The translations under genes were made by a program, and so were the position numbers. Shown here one piece after another: positions 1 through 13,004 of a DNA stretch of 64,000 nt. Source of the stretch: Methanobacteriaceae archaeon. GTDB taxonomy: Archaea; Methanobacteriota; Methanobacteria; Methanobacteriales; Methanobacteriaceae. How positions within the stretch are numbered: the first letter of the stretch is position 1; each line of letters starts with the position of its first letter. The stretch spans positions 74,619-138,618 of the forward strand of contig DAHVOW010000003.1 of the NCBI GenBank assembly GCA_027318585.1, in the 5' to 3' direction. The notes under the pieces are model-generated. The model did no database searches. It was not told the origin of the DNA and was given only the letters and a program-made list of their open reading frames with translations.

Positions 1-3000
1 TTTGATATGGAAACTGAGCCGGAAATACCTCTGGCCAAGGACCTCGCTGAAAGGGTGGAGGGACTGGTTGGTCCTAAAGATATTGGCCTGAAAATAAAAA
101 AACTGGAAGACCAGATGTCCCGGGAAGAGATTGCCTTCGAAATCGCTCGGGTAATTGTCACTAAAAAGGATGAAGAGGGTAAAGAGGATGAACTCAAGGT
201 AAGGGAGCAAAAGGCAGACCAGGCTATTAGAACTGCTTTGTCCATACTCACGGAGGGAGTGGTGGCCGCCCCCCTGGAGGGTATAGCCAAGGTCCTGATT
301 AAACGGAACTTCGACCAGAGCTGGTACCTGGCAGTGTATTTCACCGGCCCCATCCGGAGTGCAGGGGGAACCGCTTCGGCACTAGCGGTGCTTATAGCTG
401 ATTATATAAGAATTTCACTTGATCTTGATATCTATAAACCCACGGAACGGGAAATTGAGCGTTATGTGGAGGAAGTAGAGCTTTACGAGTCGGAGGTGAC
501 CAATCTGCAGTACTCACCCAGCCCGGAGGAGGTTCGTCTGGCAGCCCAGAACATCCCAGTGGAGGTTACCGGGGAACCAACCGACCAGGTGGAAGTGTCC
601 CACCGGGATCTGGAGAGAGTGGAGACTAACCACATCCGGGGAGGGGCCTTACTGGCCCTGGTGGAAGGGGTAATACAAAAAGCCCCTAAAGTGCTTAAAT
701 ATGCTAAGAAACTTCATATCGATGGATGGGACTGGTTGGATGATTTTTCAAAGACCCAGGATAAAGAAGGCCAGGAGGATGAGGCTCCTAAGGTAGATAA
801 ATACCTTCAGGATATCATTGGAGGACGCCCGGTTTTATCATATCCCCATGCTAAAGGAGGATTCAGGTTAAGATACGGTCGTTCTAGGAATACTGGGCTG
901 GCTGCCATGGGTATACACCCGGCCACCATGGAGATAGTTGAATTCCTGGCGGTAGGGACCCAGATGAAGATAGAAAGGCCGGGTAAAGGGAACTGTGTGG
1001 TCCCCTGTGATAGTATTGACGGACCCCTGGTTAAACTACGCGATGGTAGTGTGGTTAAAGTAACCTCCGTAGCCCAGGCCCGGAAAATAAAACATCAAGT
1101 GGATGAAATCGTCTTCCTGGGGGATATGCTGGTGGCTTTTGGCGAGTTCCTCCGCAACAACCATGTTCTACTCCCGGCTGGATGGTGTGAGGAATGGTGG
1201 ATTGAAGTACTGAAAAATTCTTCCCTCTTCCCTGTGGATGATCCGGACGATCTCTTAAACGAAGTTGAGAAGGATGTTATAAGTGCGCCACGGGCTTTCG
1301 AGCTTTCTCTCCAGTATGGCATTCCATTACACCCCCAGTACACCTACTTCTATCATGATGTTACTCGAAATGAACTGAACTATATCCGGGAATGGCTTTA
1401 CCGGGATGCTGATAATCCTCCCGTTGTTGATGATCTCACACTGGAATGGACGCCAGAGAAAAGAGTGCTGGAGGTGCTGGGGGTGCCGCACCAGATGGTT
1501 GATAATCGGATTGTAATAGCCAGGGACGATGCCCATGCTCTGATGCGGACTTTAAAGAAACCCTTAGATCTGGAGGGGGATAGGGATACCTTGGAAGCCC
1601 TGAACAGGGTTTCTCCAGTGGAAATAATGGCCAAAGCCCCCACCTATCTGGGAGGCAGGATGGGAAGGCCAGAAAAGACTAAGGAAAGGCTTATGAAACC
1701 TGCACCCCATGCCCTGTTCCCCATCGGTACCAGTGGGGGCAGCCGACGAAATATTGTCCAGTCTGCCAAGAAAGGAACCATTACTGTGGACATAGCCCGG
1801 TGTAAATGCATCGAATGTGGGGTGGTGTCCTTCCAGGCCTCATGTCCGGTTTGTGGAGCACCCACTGTAAATACTGGTGCCGGTAACAAGCGGATCAACA
1901 TCTCCAAAACCCTGAAAAAAGCCTATGAAAGGGTGGGGGTTCGTAAACTGGACGAGATCAAGGGAGTGCAGGGGATGATTTCTGAGCAAAAGTTCCCGGA
2001 GCCCCTTGAGAAGGGGGTATTACGGGCTAAAAACAGTGTTAACACCTTTAAAGATGCTACCATCCGTCATGATTCTACTAATCTGCCTTTAACTCATTTC
2101 ACGCCCCATGAAATCAAGGTCAGCCCCCATAAACTAAAGGAACTGGGTTACACCCATGATATCAATGGAGAGGAACTGGTGAGTGAGGATCAGGTGGTGG
2201 AGATAATGATCCAGGACCTGGTGATCTCCGATCACTGTGCGGAATACCTGGTAAAGGTAGCCAACTTTGTGGACGACCTTCTGGAGCGTTTCTATCATAT
2301 GGACCCCTACTACCAGGTTAAAACCCGGGATGACCTGGTGGGACATCTGGCGGTGGGACTGGCACCTCACACCTCGGCTGGTGTTCTGGGCCGGATCATC
2401 GGTTTCACCAAGGCCGCGGCCTGTTACGCCCATCCCTACTTCCACTCCGCCAAGAGGAGGAACTGTGACAGTGACGAAGATTCCATAATGCTTTTACTGG
2501 ATGCTCTTTTGAATTTCTCCAAGGTTTACCTGCCTAACACCCGAGGCGGACGTATGGACGCCCCACTCGTTTTATCATCCCGGATAGATCCGGAGGAAAT
2601 CGATGATGAGAGCCATAACATAGATACCATGGACCATCTTCCCCTGGAACTCTACCAGAAGACCCTGGAACACGCTAAACCATCCGATGTTCTGGACTTG
2701 GTTAACAACGTTAAAAACCGGCTGGGTACGGATGATCAGTACCAGGGACTTATTTATTCTCATGAAACTGGCAACATCCACCGCGGACCAAAGATCTGCC
2801 TGTATAAACTCTTACCATCCATGAGGGAGAAAGTAGAATCACAGATTAAACTGGCCGAGAAAATCCGGGCGGTTGATCAGAAGGGAGTGGTGGAGGGAGT
2901 GTTGAACTCCCATTTCCTTCCAGACATGGCCGGTAACAGCAGAGCCTTTTCCCGCCAAAAGGTTCGCTGCACCAGTTGCAACAAAAAGTACCGGAGGATA

Positions 3001-3213
3001 CCCCTATCTGGAGAATGTTCCTGTGGCGGAAACCTGATTTTAAGTATTTCAAAGGGTTCAGTGATGAAATATCTGGAGATATCCAAGGAACTGGCACAAA
3101 GCTACCCCATTGATTCATATCTAGTCCAGCGCATAGAATTAATTGAGTCTGGCATCACCTCACTATTTGAAAGTGACCGTTCCAAGCAAAGTTCACTTGA
3201 CGTGTTCTTATAA
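1..3213 (+). CDS. polC: DNA polymerase D large subunit (DP2), 5' end outside window
   Basis: Catalytic subunit of archaeal replicative DNA polymerase D, which works with the small exonuclease subunit DP1. The first ATG in the window is at 7, but the codons at 1-6 (Phe-Asp) are open in the same frame and the 1068 residues after that ATG are a little short for the family (about 1090-1100 in Methanobacteriales), so the true start probably lies some 20-30 codons upstream, beyond the edge. A Cys-rich zinc site lies near residues 599-619 (CKCIECG...CPVCG) and a second near the C-terminus (CTSCNKKY...CSCGG). The invariant acidic stretch DSDEDS, expected around the catalytic centre, is visible near residue 822. 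No intein block is seen and the length leaves no room for one. Identification is firm; only the start is missing. Confidence 0.95.
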   Translation, partial: FDMETEPEIPLAKDLAERVEGLVGPKDIGLKIKKLEDQMSREEIAFEIARVIVTKKDEEGKEDELKVREQKADQAIRTALSILTEGVVAAPLEGIAKVLIKRNFDQSWYLAVYFTGPIRSAGGTASALAVLIADYIRISLDLDIYKPTEREIERYVEEVELYESEVTNLQYSPSPEEVRLAAQNIPVEVTGEPTDQVEVSHRDLERVETNHIRGGALLALVEGVIQKAPKVLKYAKKLHIDGWDWLDDFSKTQDKEGQEDEAPKVDKYLQDIIGGRPVLSYPHAKGGFRLRYGRSRNTGLAAMGIHPATMEIVEFLAVGTQMKIERPGKGNCVVPCDSIDGPLVKLRDGSVVKVTSVAQARKIKHQVDEIVFLGDMLVAFGEFLRNNHVLLPAGWCEEWWIEVLKNSSLFPVDDPDDLLNEVEKDVISAPRAFELSLQYGIPLHPQYTYFYHDVTRNELNYIREWLYRDADNPPVVDDLTLEWTPEKRVLEVLGVPHQMVDNRIVIARDDAHALMRTLKKPLDLEGDRDTLEALNRVSPVEIMAKAPTYLGGRMGRPEKTKERLMKPAPHALFPIGTSGGSRRNIVQSAKKGTITVDIARCKCIECGVVSFQASCPVCGAPTVNTGAGNKRINISKTLKKAYERVGVRKLDEIKGVQGMISEQKFPEPLEKGVLRAKNSVNTFKDATIRHDSTNLPLTHFTPHEIKVSPHKLKELGYTHDINGEELVSEDQVVEIMIQDLVISDHCAEYLVKVANFVDDLLERFYHMDPYYQVKTRDDLVGHLAVGLAPHTSAGVLGRIIGFTKAAACYAHPYFHSAKRRNCDSDEDSIMLLLDALLNFSKVYLPNTRGGRMDAPLVLSSRIDPEEIDDESHNIDTMDHLPLELYQKTLEHAKPSDVLDLVNNVKNRLGTDDQYQGLIYSHETGNIHRGPKICLYKLLPSMREKVESQIKLAEKIRAVDQKGVVEGVLNSHFLPDMAGNSRAFSRQKVRCTSCNKKYRRIPLSGECSCGGNLILSISKGSVMKYLEISKELAQSYPIDSYLVQRIELIESGITSLFESDRSKQSSLDVFL

Positions 3214-3223
3214 AGCGAAAACT

Positions 3224-3245
3224 ATTATAAGGCCTAGGTTATAAT
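3224..3245. promoter_or_regulatory. Inverted repeat in the nrdD promoter region
   Basis: Two perfect 7-bp arms, ATTATAA and TTATAAT, are separated by 8 bases (GGCCTAGG). The right arm runs into ATAATAAAAAG, a good TATA-like element about 80 bp before the nrdD start. The overlap of a symmetric element with a promoter suggests an operator for the anaerobic ribonucleotide reductase gene. AT-rich arms can arise by chance, so this is a candidate only. Confidence 0.35.
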
Positions 3246-3321
3246 AAAAAGTAGATTAAAGACCCATATTGGTCATCATAATCGGGGGAAAATTTTTTTC
3301 ATTATTAAGTGGAGGATTAGT

Positions 3322-5634
<2,313 letters not shown>

Positions 5635-5680
5635 TTCTCTTTCTTTTATTTTTAAAATTTAATTACTATTTTTTAGAGTT
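5635..5680 (+). terminator. T-rich transcription stop after nrdD
   Basis: The sequence directly after the nrdD stop holds several T runs (CTTTCTTTTATTTTT and ACTATTTTTTAG). Oligo-T tracts are the usual termination signal for archaeal RNA polymerase. No stem is visible. Confidence 0.4.
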
Positions 5681-5738
5681 ATTTAATATTCCGGCTCACT
5701 AATTAAGATGAAAGAACTTGTAGAACTTTGGTGGATTT

Positions 5739-6215
5739 ATGATTTATAAAAAGGATCACCATTTCATGCTGGAGGCTATTAAAGAAGCTAAAAAAGGCCG
5801 GGAAGAGGGTGGAGTGCCCATTGGTGCTGTTCTGGTCAAAAATGGCGAAATAATTGGGAGGGGACATAACCAGCTCTTGCAGAAGGGTTCGGTAATTCTG
5901 CATGGTGAAATGAACTGCTTGGAAAATGCTGGAAGATTGAAGGGGTCTGATTACCAGGATTGCACCTTATACACCACACTTTCCCCCTGTCCCATGTGCA
6001 GTGGGATGCTGATCCTCTATAAAATTCCAAGGGTGATAATTGGTGAAAACTCTAGCCTGCAGGGCCCGGAAATTCTCCTGGAAGAAAATGGCGTGGAAGT
6101 AGTTAACCTGGCCCTGCCCGAGTGCCAGGAAATATTAGAGGACTATATCGCTGAAAATCCGGAGATATGGGATGCTGAACTGGAAAGGGTGGGCTATACC
6201 ACGGATTTAAAATAA
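5739..6215 (+). CDS. Cytosine deaminase-like zinc nucleoside/base deaminase
   Basis: Zinc-dependent deaminase of 158 residues. The zinc and catalytic signature is complete: HGEMNCLENAGRL (about residues 50-62, with the His ligand and the catalytic Glu) and SPCPMCSGM (about 82-90, the two Cys ligands). The length, the GRGHN and QKGS segments and the order LENAGRL...TLYTTLSPC...IPRVIIGEN closely follow yeast cytosine deaminase Fcy1, so deamination of cytosine to uracil is the best guess; other members of the fold act on guanine or tRNA adenosine. It sits downstream of nrdD with about 100 bp between, and a pyrimidine-salvage role would fit next to nucleotide reduction. Substrate is inferred from resemblance only. 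Confidence 0.82.
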   Translation: MIYKKDHHFMLEAIKEAKKGREEGGVPIGAVLVKNGEIIGRGHNQLLQKGSVILHGEMNCLENAGRLKGSDYQDCTLYTTLSPCPMCSGMLILYKIPRVIIGENSSLQGPEILLEENGVEVVNLALPECQEILEDYIAENPEIWDAELERVGYTTDLK

Positions 6216-6244
6216 AATATTTAGTTTAAATTACTCACAAATTT

Positions 6245-7357
6245 CTAGTCAATGGGGATGGTAACTGATTGGGAGCCGGATCCAAAACCATGGGCAATCA
6301 TAGTATGCCTGCCAGGCCCTCCCGCCACCACCAGAACCACGTCCTCCGGGCTGCGGGTGATAGGAACCTCACCATCCACTACCCATTGGCGGTCTAATCT
6401 CCGTCCACCCCGGTCTCCCAACTCCACCGGCACCCTCATATTCTGGTGCAGATACTCTTGAACATCCCATTTAGCCCATCCCTCTTTTTTCAGGGCAGTG
6501 GCGTGTTCTGGACTCATCAATACCAGGATTTCACCCGGGACGTGACTGTTGTTACAACCGGCAGTGGATGTGGTATGTACTACGGTATCCAGCAGGTTCT
6601 GGGCGGTGATACTGCGATGGTCGTTTACATTATGCGGGGCTTCCAACCCCATTACCGTAACCGTACTATCCTCCCCATCAAAACCCCGCTCTACATGTAA
6701 AGATTCCCAGGGATTTTTTTTCTCATCCTCGGCGAAGGTGTAGCTGTACTTAGCCGGGGAGCCGTGGGTGGCATGATCTCCCACACCGGGCACTGCACCG
6801 GCAATGTTCAGCATGCACAGACGGATGGCACGTCCTATGGTGGCGTTGGCCAGGTTGCCAGGACCTAAACATCCCACTCCACTGTTCATTCCCACTCCAC
6901 TGGCTAGGGGTCCATTAACGATGGTACAAATAGCTACCGGGTGGGTGGTGGCGTTTATTCCTGCCAGGTTGAACTCCTCCCGTCCCAGGGCGCTGATAGC
7001 ATGTTGCACCACTGGCATGAAACCCGGCAGACAACCAGCCATAACCGCGTTTATAGCTATCTTCTCCACGGTGGCCTTTCCCCGTCGGGGGGGAAGAATA
7101 CTGACCACTTGGTCAGCAAATCCTGGGGAATAATCTAAAAACTTGGAAACTCTTTCTCTGGTGGGGGGTATGATGGGCAAACCATCGGTTAAATGATGTA
7201 AATAAAATTCATGACTCACCCTTTCACAATCGGGATGAACCAGTATCTCTTCCCCTGGAGAATCAGCATTACAAACATCTCCGTTTTTCAGAACATCATC
7301 CAGGAGGCAACCACAACTAGGGGTTGTGATTTTTACTTTCTCATCTTCATTAGTCAT
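6245..7357 (-). CDS. Conserved partner protein of the UGSC-type redox protein
   Basis: A 370-residue protein of no assigned reaction. It is encoded 17 bp downstream of the CGSC (UGSC-family) gene on the same strand, almost certainly in one transcript. Visible features are an N-terminal Cys-rich start (PSCGCLLDD), the segment DGLPIIPPTRERV near residue 60, and a glycine-rich core (SGVGMNSGVGCLGPGNLANATIG, broken here only for description) that resembles a cofactor or metal-binding fold. I recall proteins with a DGLPVIPPT-type motif beside UGSC genes in bacteria, which supports a conserved two-gene system. No signal peptide or membrane segment is seen, so it should be cytoplasmic. Function unknown. 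Confidence 0.6.
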   Translation of the reverse strand: MTNEDEKVKITTPSCGCLLDDVLKNGDVCNADSPGEEILVHPDCERVSHEFYLHHLTDGLPIIPPTRERVSKFLDYSPGFADQVVSILPPRRGKATVEKIAINAVMAGCLPGFMPVVQHAISALGREEFNLAGINATTHPVAICTIVNGPLASGVGMNSGVGCLGPGNLANATIGRAIRLCMLNIAGAVPGVGDHATHGSPAKYSYTFAEDEKKNPWESLHVERGFDGEDSTVTVMGLEAPHNVNDHRSITAQNLLDTVVHTTSTAGCNNSHVPGEILVLMSPEHATALKKEGWAKWDVQEYLHQNMRVPVELGDRGGRRLDRQWVVDGEVPITRSPEDVVLVVAGGPGRHTMIAHGFGSGSQSVTIPID

Positions 7358-7374
7358 GATATCAGTACCATGGT

Positions 7375-7893
7375 CTAGGGAATCTGCAGCAGATATTTCA
7401 GTGCCGGGATGATTTTCAGGGTTTTTTCCTCCACATCATCATTTGACAGGCCGGCGATGGGATGTTCAATTTCCAGAAAGCGTAGTTCATCCAATCCATG
7501 GTTAATGGCCAGTTCCCGGGCAAAAGGGGTGAAATGATCCGATACGATGCAGATGGTGGGCACACCCATCTCCTCCAGGCGGATGGCATCCAGAACCACC
7601 CAGCTGGTGCAGGAACCGCAGTCAGCCAGGGCCAGGATGGCTAGTTCTGCTGAAGCAGCTTGTTGCACTTGTTCCGGAGTTGCCGGGGCTCCGGCTGGTT
7701 TTTTAACTTTGATGAAAAGTCGGTTCCCCAGGGCATCCTTCAAGGTGGACAGTATGACATTGGCCCCTGGTTTGGTGTTGTCCACCAGGGCCGCCCTTTC
7801 AAAGTCATCCGGGAAGGGATTCAGATCCAATTTTTTAACTTCAACATCTGCCAAGGGATTTAAAACTCCTCTTTCCACTAATTTATAGGACAT
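7375..7893 (-). CDS. UGSC-family thiol-redox protein (Cys form, CGSC)
   Basis: A 172-residue cytoplasmic protein with the motif LADCGSCTSWVVLDAIRLE around residues 90-108, followed by GVPTICIVSDHF. This is the pattern of the UGSC (seleno)protein family, where the first residue is selenocysteine in some bacteria; here it is cysteine encoded normally, so no recoding signal is needed. The CxxC arrangement suggests a redox-active or metal-binding site. The gene follows lysS by 29 bp and precedes its 370-residue partner by 17 bp. The reaction of the family is not established. Confidence 0.65.
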   Translation of the reverse strand: MSYKLVERGVLNPLADVEVKKLDLNPFPDDFERAALVDNTKPGANVILSTLKDALGNRLFIKVKKPAGAPATPEQVQQAASAELAILALADCGSCTSWVVLDAIRLEEMGVPTICIVSDHFTPFARELAINHGLDELRFLEIEHPIAGLSNDDVEEKTLKIIPALKYLLQIP

Positions 7894-7922
7894 AATTCTC
7901 TTTTGACGGGAATAGTATAAAT

Positions 7923-9497
7923 TTAGGCTTCCCTTCTTAACCTTTTAATCAGAAAGTCCTTTTCCAACGATAGTAAAAACGATGCCGCCCTTGGGCCCTG
8001 CTTCTGGCCTAGGATAATTCTATAGATAACCTGGAATGCCTTCTGGGGTTTTAAACCCTGCTCTTTGAGTAGGTGGTACATCTGGTCGTGGAGTTCTTCT
8101 GAAGTGAAATCCTGCCTTTCCAGGGCATCAGCCAGCTCCACCAGAAACTCTTCCTGGGCTGGATTCAGCTCCACCGAGGGTAACTCCTGCTGGACCTGGA
8201 ACTTGACAAAGTTGGGGGCGTAGAGTCCCAACCAGTTTTTAACCTGATTTAAACGTTCGCGGAACTTTTCCCGGGTATCATCTTCCAGTTCCTGGTAACT
8301 GAGTTTCTCCATCTTTTCAGGAAGCTGAGAATTGGCCTTCAGTATATTATAGATCCCCTCCGGCTCAGGATTTATCTGATAAGCCACCGTCAGGAAGCGG
8401 TAAGATGGCTGGAATGGAATTTCATCCCGGTTATTTATCTGGGACACTTCGTATATTTTTCTGAGTTTTTCCTCCTCCTTCTGGGAGGCTGCCTCTTCTT
8501 TCCCATAGTAGATGCGTTCCACCCGATCGTACTGGTCTATGAAGTCCAGAAAGGGCATCTCTGGGTTGAAATCCTTATGCTTAAGGGGTTTACTTCGGAA
8601 TAGGAAGTAGTTCAGTGTTTCGGGGGACCCAATTTCCAGCCACTGGCCGGGGGTAAAGAAAACACCCTGGGATTTGGACATGGCATCTCCTTTAAGTGTT
8701 ATCCACTCATAAGGAACAGGATAGGGGGCACGGTAGTCAAATATCTCGCTTGAAATCCTTTTACTAACATCGTAGGATCCTCCGCTGGCAGCATGATCCT
8801 TTCCAAAGGGCTCACAAGTAACTCCAAAGATCTTCCAACGAGCCGCCCACTCCACCCTCCAGGTCAGTTTACCCTCACCGGAGGTGATATCCATTTCACC
8901 CTCATGACCACACTGGCAACGGTACTGTACAGTGTTTCCCTGGAAGTCACGGGCGTAGGTGGTGTTCACCCGTCCACATTCGCTACAGATCGGATTGTAA
9001 GGTAACCAATCCTCACCTAAAGGCTTTTCCCGGTACTGGTTAAATATTTCCCTGATTTTAGGAGCTCTTTCCAGCGATTTTTTAATATAATCGTTGTAAA
9101 CTCCATCCTGGTACATCTTCGCCCCGGAGTAGGTCTCCAGATCTATACCAAACACAGGTAGAGTGTCCAGGAATGGTTTCTGGAAGTGTTCCACGAAATT
9201 TCGACAGCAATTCTCAGGGCAGGGTATCTGGGAGTAAGGAACGCCCAGGTACTCCTCATAGGAATCCGGGAGAGGGTAGGGCACCTTCCTTAGTGGGTCG
9301 TGGTCGTCGGCTATCCAGATGGTCCTGGATTTTTCACCAAGTTTTTGCAGTGATTTACTGACTGCGTTTGCTATAAAAACGTCGCAAGAGTTCCCAATAT
9401 GTATCGAACCAGAGATGGATGTTCCACTGGCTACTACATGTTCTTCCACATCCCAGTTAGTAAGATCAGATGCAATTCGTTCCGTCCAGTGTTTCAA
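7923..9497 (-). CDS. lysS: Class I lysyl-tRNA synthetase
   Basis: Charges tRNA-Lys with lysine. The 524-residue protein belongs to the class I form typical of many archaea, unrelated to the class II enzyme of most bacteria. The class I nucleotide-binding signature HIGN appears near residue 36 (SGSIHIGNSC) and the KMSKS equivalent near residue 280 (DAMSKSQGV). A four-Cys zinc knuckle (CSECGR...CQCGH) lies near residues 173-198. The start is a TTG preceded by GGTGAAC. It may be co-transcribed with the UGSC gene pair downstream. Confidence 0.96.
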   Translation of the reverse strand: MKHWTERIASDLTNWDVEEHVVASGTSISGSIHIGNSCDVFIANAVSKSLQKLGEKSRTIWIADDHDPLRKVPYPLPDSYEEYLGVPYSQIPCPENCCRNFVEHFQKPFLDTLPVFGIDLETYSGAKMYQDGVYNDYIKKSLERAPKIREIFNQYREKPLGEDWLPYNPICSECGRVNTTYARDFQGNTVQYRCQCGHEGEMDITSGEGKLTWRVEWAARWKIFGVTCEPFGKDHAASGGSYDVSKRISSEIFDYRAPYPVPYEWITLKGDAMSKSQGVFFTPGQWLEIGSPETLNYFLFRSKPLKHKDFNPEMPFLDFIDQYDRVERIYYGKEEAASQKEEEKLRKIYEVSQINNRDEIPFQPSYRFLTVAYQINPEPEGIYNILKANSQLPEKMEKLSYQELEDDTREKFRERLNQVKNWLGLYAPNFVKFQVQQELPSVELNPAQEEFLVELADALERQDFTSEELHDQMYHLLKEQGLKPQKAFQVIYRIILGQKQGPRAASFLLSLEKDFLIKRLRREA

Positions 9498-9556
9498 TTA
9501 GTTCACCTTCTATCAAAATAAAAAAAATGAAATAAAAATAAATTAAAAGTTATTGT

Positions 9557-10855
<1,299 letters not shown>

Positions 10856-10940
10856 AGAATCACCATGCGTGATTTTTAAGCTGTAAGTTGTCGAATCCTA
10901 GTTTCTTATATTAGTAAACAACCTTCTAGAATGGAAATTG

Positions 10941-10950
10941 GTTTATATTA
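10941..10950 (-). promoter_or_regulatory. Probable TATA box of thiC copy 1
   Basis: Reading on the minus strand, TAATATAAAC is the best TATA-like element in the 217-bp gap upstream of thiC. It would place transcription start near 10915-10920 and give a leader of about 60 nt. The rest of the gap up to the kinase gene shows no further gene. Confidence 0.4.
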
Positions 10951-11072
10951 TTAATCTGATTTTGTGTTTACCTTAAAAATAGGTATGGTTTGCGGTTTGA
11001 AATTTATTCGTTCTAGCTTAGAATTACTCCTCACCGCATTTTTTTGGGGTAAACTTTTTAATATTCCTAACT

Positions 11073-12002
11073 TTATGCAGTTATTTCCCGTGCCATGCGG
11101 GTTTCCACCATTTCCAGGGTCGGAATGTTGGTCTGGCAGCCCTCCGCCTCAACTATGAAGGAAGCCACTGCTGATGCAAATTTTCCACAATCCTCCAGGG
11201 ATTTACCTTCCAAGTAGGCCTTCAAAAATCCGGCCCGATAAGAATCACCAGCCCCGGTGGGATCGTGTGACTCCCTTAAAAGAGCATCAACTTGTATCTC
11301 TTCCGGGCCATAGATAACACTACCGTTTTTTCCCTGGGTTTTGACCACTATGGACGGACCAAAGTCCCTTAGTTCCTGTATATCCAGGTTTAAAGTGTTC
11401 AGGATGCGGTCGATCTCATGGTGATTTCCAAAAAGAATGTCACAGATCTCCAGCACTCCCTTTAATTCTTTGGTGCTGTACATGTGCAGATCTTGTCCCG
11501 GGTCAAATGAGATTAACTTGCCCTCCTGGTGAGCTGCTTTACCACACTTCCAGTTAAAATTAGGATCCCCGGTAGCCAGGTGTACAGCTTTAACGTCCCC
11601 AATGGCATTGATGGGTGGTTTTGATTCTTTAAAATGGGTGGCTGCACCCCAGTAGAAGTAACTGATTTGATCATGCTCTTTATTGGTAAAAACAAATGCA
11701 GTGGGGGTTTTATCTTCCTGGATAAGAATTCGGTGACTGGTATCAATATCCATATCTTCCATTTGTTGTTCGTAACTAGAGTCCAGGTAGTCCCCGCCGA
11801 CCGCTGAAACAAGATAGGTTTTAAGGCCAAGTTTAGAGGCTACCGTTGCCACGTTAGCTGCTGCTCCACCATAAAAGGTTTTCATACTGGTTATAGACGT
11901 TGAAGAGTTAGCATGGGGGAATTCATTGACTTTTATGATGTAATCAAAAGCCGTATGCCCAACGGCCAGCAAATCCCTATTATAATTCAGATAAATCACC
12001 AC
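11073..12002 (-). CDS. PfkB-family sugar or nucleoside kinase
   Basis: ATP-dependent kinase of the ribokinase/PfkB family. The C-terminal signature DPTGAGDSYRAGF with the catalytic Asp is present, and the N-terminal GG substrate-binding segment (YGGAAANVATVASKLG) is seen. The open frame extends back to an ATG at 12074, but that part is hydrophobic, unlike the family, and overlaps a TATA-like element at 12055-12070; transcription should start near 12030-12035. I therefore place the start at one of two adjacent GTG codons at 12002 or 11999; a TTG at 11972 is also possible. Substrate (ribose, adenosine or another nucleoside) cannot be decided from sequence. Confidence 0.82.
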   Translation of the reverse strand: MVIYLNYNRDLLAVGHTAFDYIIKVNEFPHANSSTSITSMKTFYGGAAANVATVASKLGLKTYLVSAVGGDYLDSSYEQQMEDMDIDTSHRILIQEDKTPTAFVFTNKEHDQISYFYWGAATHFKESKPPINAIGDVKAVHLATGDPNFNWKCGKAAHQEGKLISFDPGQDLHMYSTKELKGVLEICDILFGNHHEIDRILNTLNLDIQELRDFGPSIVVKTQGKNGSVIYGPEEIQVDALLRESHDPTGAGDSYRAGFLKAYLEGKSLEDCGKFASAVASFIVEAEGCQTNIPTLEMVETRMAREITA

Positions 12003-12054
12003 TGCTATGTTTATTTTTAGGATATTTATAATTAGTGTGAATAGTAAGTAACTC

Positions 12055-12070
12055 ATATATATAAAAATTT
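12055..12070 (-). promoter_or_regulatory. TATA region of the PfkB-family kinase gene
   Basis: The minus strand reads AAATTTTTATATATAT here, a strong archaeal TATA region. It lies inside the apparent N-terminal extension of the kinase frame, which argues that the longest frame is not the protein and that translation begins further downstream. Confidence 0.5.
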
Positions 12071-12099
12071 GCATCCCTTAGGATGTTTATTTCAAAAAA

Positions 12100-12960
12100 T
12101 TAAATCCTTTCAAAGCCATGATCCTCTACTATCCGCTGACCTCTCCCCGAAACATAATCCAGAAACTCTTCCAGCCCTTTATGGTCACTGTATAAAACTG
12201 AAGTCAGTAAATGGCGGGTGTCATCGGCAAAAAATTCCCAACCCCGTGTTAGGCTCCTATTTAGAAAGGTATAAAGATCCTGGCTACCATTCACCATGCT
12301 CAGGGCAGTGTAGGGTGAGCTGCAAAGTTCCGTTATGTTGTAATTAATTTTCAATTGGTCAAGGGTGTTCCAGGCCAGTCTCTGGGCAGAATGGGGTACT
12401 TCCACGAACTTTTTGCCCTTCACCTCTTCCAGGTTATGGAGGTCCTTCCCGGGAGGGGATACCAGTACCAAGTGGTCGTAGGCCAGTGGTAGGAAGTCCA
12501 GATCTCGGATAAAAGCATGCACAGGATCATCAAGGGTCAGTATGTCTGTCAACCCCATTTCCGCCAGCCTAACGGCACTTTCATCATCTGTACTGTATAT
12601 CGCCGCATCCAGGCCATAATTATGGCATAAACTGTCCATAAGTCCCGTGGAAATATGCCCCCCACATATGACGACACGTTCCTCTTCACTGAGCCGGTCC
12701 ATTAATATCCGGTTCTGGGTCATGATTTCTAAGCCCTTCTTGGTCAATCCCGATCCAGAGCCACTGCTTTCCACCAGCAAAAATCCTAGCTTGTTTTCAG
12801 CATCCTTTATGCGTCGGTTTAAAACCGCATGAGATATTCCCAGACGTCTGGCGGCTTCACGTTGGGAAAAGGTTTTAGCAACGCACTGGAGGGTTTCGAA
12901 TAGCTTGTAACTGAAATTATGGCCATTAATAACCAGGTTCAGCTTGGGTTGAATGTCCAT
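12100..12960 (-). CDS. LysR/ModE-type winged-helix regulator with a PBP-like sensor domain
   Basis: DNA-binding regulator. The N-terminal helix-turn-helix is clear (SQREAARRLGISHAVLNRRI, then the LysR/ModE-like LVESSGSGSGLTKKG). The C-terminal half resembles a type 2 periplasmic-binding-protein fold, as in regulators that sense oxyanions or small ligands. The frame opens at 13020, but the ATG at 12960 has GGTGTTATC before it, the same spacing and sequence as at fwdH, and a TATA-like GATATAAATAATT lies upstream of it, so 12960 is the likely start (286 residues). It is divergent from hxlB and lies 3.9 kb from fwd and 1.4 kb from molybdenum-cofactor genes; a molybdate/tungstate sensing role is plausible but not shown. 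Confidence 0.75.
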   Translation of the reverse strand: MDIQPKLNLVINGHNFSYKLFETLQCVAKTFSQREAARRLGISHAVLNRRIKDAENKLGFLLVESSGSGSGLTKKGLEIMTQNRILMDRLSEEERVVICGGHISTGLMDSLCHNYGLDAAIYSTDDESAVRLAEMGLTDILTLDDPVHAFIRDLDFLPLAYDHLVLVSPPGKDLHNLEEVKGKKFVEVPHSAQRLAWNTLDQLKINYNITELCSSPYTALSMVNGSQDLYTFLNRSLTRGWEFFADDTRHLLTSVLYSDHKGLEEFLDYVSGRGQRIVEDHGFERI

Positions 12961-13004
12961 AGATAACACCAGGGGCTTAATAGAAAAATCTTGCTTGCTT
13001 ATGA

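Noticed and set aside
1..3213. An intein in the DNA polymerase D large subunit.
   Set aside because: The protein has the normal length for an uninterrupted subunit and no splicing motifs were seen.
10856..11072. A TPP riboswitch before thiC.
   Set aside because: The conserved CUGAGA and ACCUGAUC-type elements are not visible in the leader.
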